64,000 bases of DNA from Semisulcospira habei. Taxonomy: Eukaryota > Mollusca > Gastropoda > Semisulcospiridae. Shown here piece by piece: positions 22,253-64,000 of this stretch. Numbering within the stretch: position 1 is the stretch's first letter; each line of letters starts with the position of its first letter. Made by a program: the position numbers and the translations under genes. The notes below the pieces were generated by a model. The model was not told the origin of the DNA. It worked only from the letters and a program-made list of their open reading frames with translations, and ran no database searches. The DNA lies in the NCBI GenBank assembly GCA_036245525.1, contig BTPG01000005.1, positions 208,229,242 to 208,293,241 of the forward strand. Reading direction: 5' to 3'.

Positions 22253-22334
22253 CTCTTCAGCTGTCTTAGCCCTTTTTGTCAAGGTAATTCCTGCAGGAAT
22301 CACCCTGACAAAATCGCTACCGACAGCCAAAGGG
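22253..22334. mobile_element. P3 hairpin, TTAA-flanked
   Basis: TTAA at 22249-22252 and 22335-22338. Ends CTCTTCAGCTGTC and GACAGCCAAAGGG around ATTCCTGCAGGAAT. Confidence 0.8.
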
Positions 22335-22712
22335 TTAATATTGTATCACAGTTTCGTCTCAGATAAAATTTGTCCACAACAGAAAATCATAGGAATGTGG
22401 CAATTTCCCAGACAAAAATGTCCGGAACATAAGAATCCATACAAATTTGGCCACTCTGCATGCCTTAAATAGTTCGGCAAAACTTTCAGCAGTACGTACC
22501 GGTTACAAGGAAAATTAACAAAAAAAAAGGTGCTACATGGATAAGTACAGTATACCCTTTACAGATATATTAATAAATATCATAGGAAAATGCACCTAAT
22601 GTAAAAAGATCACATACCATTGAATACCACTGCCAATAGGTGACAAGAATCATTCACTAAATTTAAGGTGTCAGCAGTAGGCTTGAGGCAGACACTGCAA
22701 AAACCGCCAATT

Positions 22713-22785
22713 ATGTGCTGGACTGTGATTTTGGACCTCACCACATAGAGCTATAAGTCCAAAGTCACAGACTAACATGCACAGC
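22713..22785. repeat. P4 hairpin, diverged
   Basis: TGTGCTGGACTGTGATTTTG and a complement ending GACTAACATGCAC. Confidence 0.55.
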
Positions 22786-22926
22786 ATAAAGAAAGCCTGA
22801 TAGCTGTCTAACTTCTTTTTTAAAAGCACAGCATGAATTCTCAAGCAACAGAAAAACATGCACAGAAAAATGGCAAGCTTATCTCAAGGCCTGTAGTGCT
22901 GATGAAACATCTGCTGCAGGCTAGTT

Positions 22927-22982
22927 GTGCTGGTCTGTAATTTTGGACCTTACGGCCTACGTCCAAAATCATAGACCAGCAC
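22927..22982. repeat. P4 hairpin
   Basis: GTGCTGGTCTGTAATTTTGG and its complement ending AGACCAGCAC, centre TACGGCCTACGT. It lies 90 bp downstream of the LOXHD1-like stop, so probably in or near the 3' UTR. Confidence 0.75.
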
Positions 22983-23069
22983 AAATTTTGGCAAACACTT
23001 CCTCCCCTCTTACAGATAATGGCACATGCTAAAGCTTGTCGTTCACAGAATATGAATTTGTTTTCTGAT

Positions 23070-58545
<35,476 letters not shown>

Positions 58546-58767
58546 CTTATACAGACCCAAAAAGTGGCAATAACTCGAAATTTTTTTCCCCCTACAAGAA
58601 TGTAATCCCTGCATCCCTCACAAATTAGCCCTACGAAAGCAGCCCTAAAAAGGCAGCCCAAACGTCCCTTTCAGGAACAAAGGGCAATAAAGTGGGCAAA
58701 AATAAATAAAATTAAAAATGAGGCCATGGCAAAAACTGGTGATAAGTGATACAGATAAAGCAGATAC

Positions 58768-58826
58768 TACCCTTGAATTATCATGGTCGATCCATCTCCT
58801 GCTGCAGGGCGTTGGGGCTAAATGGG
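58768..58826. repeat. Right half of a P1 element
   Basis: CTACCCTTGAATTATCATGG through GGGGCTAAATGGG then TTAA. The left half is absent. Confidence 0.75.
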
Positions 58827-58872
58827 TTAAAAAAACAGTCTGCTTTCAGTGGGCACTGACTATGTTTTTGAA

Positions 58873-59080
58873 CCCATTTAGGCCCAACGCCCTACAGCAG
58901 GAGATGGATTGACCAAGATAATTCAAAGGTAAGTGCCAGATTAGCTTGGCGCCATGAGGCGCCAAGCTAATCTGGCACTTACCTTTGAATTATCTTGGTC
59001 AATCCATCTCCTGAAACTGGTACAAAGTCATCAGGTGACACCGCCAACATTTTGGAAAAGAAGCCATGGGGTTAAATGGG
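58873..59080. mobile_element. P1 hairpin MITE
   Basis: TGAA on the left, TTAA at 59081-59084. Arms carry AAAGGTAAGTGCC and GGCACTTACCTTT, so the same base change is present in both arms. Confidence 0.9.
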
Positions 59081-59139
59081 TTAAACCGTTGTAAATTCAA
59101 GACCAAAGATTCAAAGGAGCATGGGTTCATACAGGTTCA

Positions 59140-59186
59140 ACAAGAGGCAACTGCAGGGGCTCATGAGGATCTATACCTCCTGCAGT
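59140..59186. repeat. P2 hairpin remnant
   Basis: AACAAGAGGCAACTGCAGGGGC and GGATCTATACCTCCTGCAG; most of the left arm deleted. Confidence 0.55.
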
Positions 59187-59949
59187 CGGATGGTGTTCCA
59201 TTAATCTTCTCAGCAGCGAACGGGTTAAGTCAAGAGTCTGAAAGACAGCTTTTAATACCGAGGTTTTGCAGCTCCTCACAGAATTCACAGGGAGGGGGTG
59301 TCTGAGAGTCTATGAGTATGTCTGCCTATGTGAACAGTGTTGTCAATTGTCTGCAAGCATTATGTTTTACTTATATGTATGTGCATGTGTAGATAGTCTT
59401 GTAGTTGTTAGCAACGGCAGGTTTGTAAAATGAATTTTTTTTCTAAAATGTATTTTTTTGAAAAATACTTACCGATGGCATTACTATCTGGGAATACACT
59501 CTATTGCCTATAGATTTCAGCAAAATTGTGTGTAGCACACAACTGGGGAGGAGACACCGGGGATCCAAGCACTATGACCCCGGGTGGCCTCCCCTTACTA
59601 CCCTATCCCGGCGAGCACAGGGCGACCTCGTCAGTTTCACACATAGCCACAAGAGGCAAGCGGGGCAGGCGGGAGGGCCATTCGAGTAATGCCATCGGTA
59701 AGTATTTTTCAAAAAAATACATTTTAGAAAAAAAATTCATTTGTTTTTTCAAAATACATTACCGATGGCATTACTATCTGGGAGAATGGCGAACAGGCGG
59801 AGGGTGCCGTATCTAACCACAACCCAACCACTCCGCCGGCCCCCTCGAGAGAGAACTCCCGACGATTTCAGCTATGATGTGCCTAAGACGCCAGCAGCGC
59901 TCGGAGGGAGTGCTGGGCCGCGGAGATGTCGCCCACCCGTGCCAGGGAG

Positions 59950-60588
59950 TCACGTCAGCCGGATAGGTCTCTTAAGGTAGAAGCGTGCGAAAGTGGAGTC
60001 TGAGCGCCGGCCACCCGCTGCCAAAATATCTTTGACCGAGCAGTTGCGGTCCAGGGCTAGACTGGTGGCTACTGCTCTCACTTCATGCGCCCGGATTTGT
60101 AAAGGCTCAGCGCCGCGTGGGGAGAGGTCTAGGTAGTCTGACCTAATCACCCACCGCAGCCAGGATGACACGATCTGGGCCGAGATGTGGCGTCTGCCCG
60201 CGGACAAGGTAAGAAGAGGCGCGAGCGCCCCCGGCGCTGCGGCTGAGAGCGGCGCAGGTAAATCTTGAGCGCCCGCACTGGGTCCTGTTGCCGCGATCCA
60301 GGGGAGAGGTCCGCTCCACAGAGGGGCCGTATCGTTAGCACCTGAGGAGCCGCCGCGGGCGGCGGTTCTTGGCCAGGAAGGACGGATCGGAGAGCCTCTG
60401 CGCAGAGCCGTCGGAACGAACCGCAAACAGGCTGGGAGCATCGAGAGCGCGTGAAGCTCGCTGACTCGGGACGCTGTAACGAGAGCCAGAAGGAAACAGG
60501 TTTTCCGGGTCAAGTCTGAGAACCGAGCCAAGGGGAGGGGCTCAACCGGTCCGTATTCAACCACGTCAGTACCCAGGCAAGATCCCAC
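59950..60588 (-). CDS. DIRS-A2 tyrosine recombinase catalytic domain, open frame
   Basis: A 212-residue frame: TASRVSELHAL (first catalytic Arg), LSAGRRHISAQIVSSW, RAHEVRAVATSLALDRN (H-x-x-R) and STFARFYLK with the catalytic Tyr codon at 59979-59977. The family G-W is G-R here. The N-terminal core-binding part (AAIAAARRLSTRKVYEGK..., 60901-60596) is in another frame, so the enzyme is complete in domains but not in one frame. It catalyses integration of the circular intermediate in DIRS elements. Confidence 0.82.
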   Translation of the reverse strand: MGSCLGTDVVEYGPVEPLPLARFSDLTRKTCFLLALVTASRVSELHALSMLPACLRFVPTALRRGSPIRPSWPRTAARGGSSGANDTAPLWSGPLPWIAATGPSAGAQDLPAPLSAAAPGALAPLLTLSAGRRHISAQIVSSWLRWVIRSDYLDLSPRGAEPLQIRAHEVRAVATSLALDRNCSVKDILAAGGRRSDSTFARFYLKRPIRLT

Positions 60589-61271
60589 CGGGGTACTAGG
60601 GAACGTGAAACCGGACGTCGGAGTTCAAAGTGAGCCAGAAATTCGACAGATCCTTGCAGGCGCCTGGGTCCGGAAGACACCGGTGACGGTAGATGTCCGC
60701 GAACGTAGCGCGGTAGCCCTTGATGGCGACCGGGGCTAAGCCCCGGTCGTCGAAGAGCCACAGGAAGAACTCCGCCAGTTGGTGGGAGGCTAGGTTAGTG
60801 GGAGGGTGCCCATGGGAGGTGCACCAGGTCTGAAAGACCCTCCACTTGCCTTCGTACACCTTCCTTGTAGAGAGTCTGCGGGCTGCTGCAATTGCCGCCA
60901 CTGCTGCATCCGAGAACCTCTAGCGGCGCGGGCGTGCCGGACAACCTCCAAGCGTGTAGGCGGAGGCGTACGGGGCACGGATGGAAAAGCCGCTGACGGG
61001 GCTGCTTGAGCATCGTGGAAGGGGTAGGAAGCTCCAGAGGAGGGTCCGTCGCAAGCGCGAGGAGGTCCGTGGTCCAGCTCTTGGTCCAGTTGAAGGGGGC
61101 CACCAGCAGGAGGACCGCCGAGCATCCTAGAAGCTTCCGCAGTACCTTCGGAACGAGGACTGCCGGGGGGTAGGCGTAAGCAATCCGGCCGACCCAAGGA
61201 ATGGGGAGCGCGTCCACTGCCCAAGCGAGTGGATCCAGGACTGGCGAGACGTAGACCGGGAGCTGGCTGCT

Positions 61272-62736
61272 TCATCTGGTGGCAAACAGATCCACTAGCG
61301 GCGTTTCCCAGTGAGAGCAGAGCAGGCGAAAAATATCCGGGCGTAGGGACCGCTCCGTGTGGAGCAATTGTCCGCGACGAGACAGGGCGTCCGCCTTCAC
61401 GTTGAGGTGGCCAGGGATGTGGCGGGCTCGTAGGGCAATGCCTCGATCCCTGCACCAGAGGCGAAGGTGGCACCGAAGAACGCAAAGGGAGGGCGAGTGA
61501 GTGCCACCCTGATTCTGTATGTAAGCCACCACCGTCGAGTTGTCGGAGAGCACGAGGACGTCCTGATTGGCCAAGGTCTCCTGCCAACGTCGAATGCCAA
61601 TCCAACTGCCTTCAGCTCCAGCCAGTTGACGTGATTCCCGAACAGCTCCCGAAGCCAACGCCCGAGGCCGAGAGAAATCCGGTAACAGGTGCGCGCCCCA
61701 GCCGGCCTGGCTCGCCTCTGTACAGAGAGACCACCGAGGCGGCGGGGAGTGTAGGGCACCCCCGAAGCCAGCCAAGCGAGGTCCGCCCACCTCTCGAGGT
61801 GAGGACGAGCCCGAGGCGTGACAGGTACTAGATCCAACAGAGCGCCCGAGGGTCGCCAGTGAAGAAGGAGACATAGCTGGAGAGGCCGAGCATAAAGTCT
61901 GCCCAAGGGAAGCAGGTCCGCAGCCGCCCTGAGGAGGCCCAGGAGTTGAAGCCAGACCCTGGCGGTGAAGGAGGATCCCATCCCCATCGAAGTCGCTAAG
62001 TCGACTATCTTCTGTCGCCTGGCCAGAGGCAGGCGGGCAAGGTTGAGGTCGGTCAGGAATTCCATCCCCCGATGTAGAAACCGTCGAGAGGGAGAAGAAC
62101 GGATTTCCCCAATGAGTAGGAAACCTAGACGACGCAGAAGGGAAAGCAGGGCATCCCTGTCCGTCTGGAGGGCTGCGGAGACCAAGTTGCGCAGTAGAAG
62201 GTCGTCCAAGCAATTGGAGGCCGGGCTCAAGGAGCGCTGACGGAAATTGGCTATCACGGCGTCGAGCAGTCTTGTAAACACCCACGGACTGATGTTGAGG
62301 CCGAAAGGAAGGGCGCAGAACTGGTAGACGATCCCCCCAAGTCAAACCGAAGGTAACGGCGAAACGACGGATGAATCGGGACGTGCAGATAGGCGTCTGA
62401 CAGATCGAGGCGGATCGCAAAGTCCATCGGCCGGAGGGCCGCACGGAGTGTCCTGGCCGTCTCCATCCTGAATCGAGGGGCCAAGCATCCTGAATCGAGG
62501 CCAAGCTGATAAGCATCCTGAATCGAGGCCAAGCCTGAATCGAGGCCAAGCTGATATGAATCGAGGCCAAGCTGATAAGTCGATAACTGGCCTGGTTTGG
62601 GAGCTAGAAGAGTCGGCTGTAGAACGCCGTAGAGTCCTGCCGCAAAACCACCTCTGTCGCCGCTTTGGTGAGGAGGGTCGCCACTTCCCCGCGCAGAGCG
62701 TCCGCCTGTGTGCCGTCGAGCGGTTCCTGGGTCCAC
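61272..62736 (-). pseudogene. DIRS-A2 reverse transcriptase / RNase H
   Basis: RT palm LDLSDAYLHVPIHPSFRR is present and RNase H is intact in motif (VLSDNSTVVAYIQNQGGT, HIPGHLNVKADALSRRGQ, LVDLFATR). The YLDD box has become CLDD (62212-62201). A small tandem repeat replaces the KPGGKWRPVIDLS strand. Confidence 0.85.
62474..62585. repeat. Tandem repeat inside the DIRS-A2 RT domain
   Basis: About five units of CCTGAATCGAGGCCAAGC with optional TGATAAGCAT, encoding YQLGLDS-type repeats on minus. Copy A1 has a single unit at 17493-17520. Confidence 0.9.
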
Positions 62737-62879
62737 AAGGGTGCTCAGCGAAGAGGCGGAGGCGACAGGAACGAAGTTGCAGGCCTGCGGTAACGGTGGA
62801 AAGAATCCAGGGGTCGTCCGGGAACAGCGATCTCCAAGATCGCTGAAGAGCGACAGCCGCCCGCCGACGGGAGGCCCGA

Positions 62880-63536
62880 TTAATGAGGCGGGGGCGGAGG
62901 CGGGGGCGAGTCAAAGAGCCCGACCGCGGCCCGATCTACGGGCACCGCGGGGCCAAGAAGGGCGAGGGGCGGGGCCGGCCTGAGTAGCCTGGAATGGACG
63001 GGCCCGACCTCGTGAAGATCCGACTGTAGAGAAGGAGGGCCTGAAAGACCGCTGGGCACGACCCCCGCCGTGCGGGGGGCGCGAAAGCGGGTCGAGGCTG
63101 GGTTAGATGCAGGCTTGGGCCACAAGTCCTTGGAAGATTCCTTAAAGGTGTGCCAAGTGTCGCCGAACAGCTGAGGACCCCCTAAGGGGGCGTGACGGAG
63201 CTGGGTCTTCACTGACAAGGGAAGGTCCGAGCAGAGGCGCAAAAGGGTATCCCTCCTCCAGAGGTCGCATTTGGCAGCCGCTGCCCTGGCGGTGGCGGAA
63301 GAATGGTAGGCGGACCGGTTGGCCGCTATCAGGATGGACCGCACGTCACGAAGCGGGGACTGAGCCTCCAGGTCCCACGTATCCTGTAGGCACTGCAGTG
63401 CTGCCTGGGTAGCCAGTTCCAAACCCGAGCACGCCAGCGAGATCCGCGCTAAGGAGGCGATCCTGTCGAGAGGCCGAGGCCACGAGTTCTGGACGAGCCT
63501 GCGGCCGCCCGCCTGTAGTAAGGCCGCCACATCCAC
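62880..63536 (-). CDS. DIRS-A2 gag-like protein, open frame
   Basis: 218 codons. LLQAGGRRLVQNSWPRPL, RSILIAANRSAYHSSATA and LLRLCSDLPLSVKTQLRH form a helical gag-like block, followed by a proline-rich C-terminus ending PPPPPPP. The same region is frameshifted in copy A1. It probably forms the particle or nucleoprotein; this is inferred from position. Confidence 0.6.
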   Translation of the reverse strand: MDVAALLQAGGRRLVQNSWPRPLDRIASLARISLACSGLELATQAALQCLQDTWDLEAQSPLRDVRSILIAANRSAYHSSATARAAAAKCDLWRRDTLLRLCSDLPLSVKTQLRHAPLGGPQLFGDTWHTFKESSKDLWPKPASNPASTRFRAPRTAGVVPSGLSGPPSLQSDLHEVGPVHSRLLRPAPPLALLGPAVPVDRAAVGLFDSPPPPPPPH

Positions 63537-64000
63537 CGCTGGAAAAGGTAAGGCGAAGGCTTGGGAGTGTCCAGCGTACTAGGCCTGGCGGAAGCTTAAG
63601 TTGATTCCCACCGGCGACCGAGCGGCGGTAAAGTATCCCGTGTCGCCGAAAGCGTCGTTACGCAGCTGGGCGGAGAAGCATCGGTGAGGTCCCGGAAGCC
63701 GGCTTGCGGGAGGGACTTGCGGCGCTGGACTTGCCTCTGCGCGTCGACCATGGCCGAAGCCTGTCTCTTCGGAGGAGGCGAAGGCGGACAGACGTCGGGC
63801 GGTAGGGACTTGGCGATAAGCCTTGAAGCCTCACCCATAGCGTGGACCGACTGTGATCCGAGCGAAGGGCCGGCAACGTCTGACGAGGCGGAGGCCGACG
63901 CGACAGCGGAAAAAGGCGGGAAGGAGAACCCGCCGCCGAGTCCTGCAAGAAGATCGCCGAGGCCGAGTCCGACGGATGAAGGCTGAGGACGTCCGTTCCA

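Larger units (their letters stand above)
59430..64000 (-). mobile_element. DIRS retrotransposon copy A2, cut by window end
   Basis: Nearly identical to 14454-19050: same left end, internal complementary region (about 59686-59782) and genes. The right terminal repeat and gag N-terminus lie beyond the window. Confidence 0.93.

Overview
The window is animal nuclear DNA: split genes with GT-AG introns, SINEs, DIRS-type retrotransposons, micro- and minisatellites, and no bacterial operon features. A LOXHD1-like PLAT-repeat gene together with DIRS elements and SINEs with TTA or AACC tails suggests a marine invertebrate, probably a mollusc. That placement is inference and rests on no species marker.

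Layout. 1-2.4 kb: SINE fragments and hairpin repeats. 2.48-2.68 kb (+): a probable first coding exon behind CRE and CCAAT motifs. 3.96-5.8 kb (+): a large acidic, low-complexity coding exon of an unrecognised gene, with a hairpin inside a possible 126-nt phase-0 intron near its 3' end. 5.8-14.4 kb: intergenic, rich in hairpin repeats. 14.45-20.85 kb: DIRS retrotransposon copy A1 (genes on minus). 23.07-58.55 kb (-): 24 coding exons of a LOXHD1-like gene encoding about 1188 residues and eight PLAT domains. Every exon phase agrees and the joined frame is open to a stop at 23070. The gene's 5' part lies beyond the window. Its introns carry a degenerate DIRS (31.9-38.2 kb), a second DIRS family (50.2-55.3 kb), a 228-bp miniature DIRS made only of the two terminal repeats (49.6 kb), a 17-unit minisatellite (42.2-44.2 kb) and more than 20 hairpin elements. 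59.43-64.0 kb: a second copy, A2, of the first DIRS element, cut by the window end.

The most striking feature is a very dense population of small palindromic elements. The main family (P1, about 205 bp) has near-perfect inner hairpin arms of about 45-55 bp meeting at GGCGCC-4nt-GGCGCC. Most full-length copies begin CCCTTTTAGCCCC or CTCATTCAGCCCC and sit between TTAA duplications. A copy at 46764-46968 interrupts a repeat whose uninterrupted relative at 1461-1495 has a single TTAA at that point, so TTAA target duplication is visible directly. Other hairpin families with unrelated cores (P2 with a GAGGCATAGATCCTCATGAG arm, P3 with TTTTGTCGCGATGATTCC) also often have TTAA-CCC-type ends. This suggests several non-autonomous families mobilised by one piggyBac-like TTAA-specific transposase. 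No transposase gene is present here.
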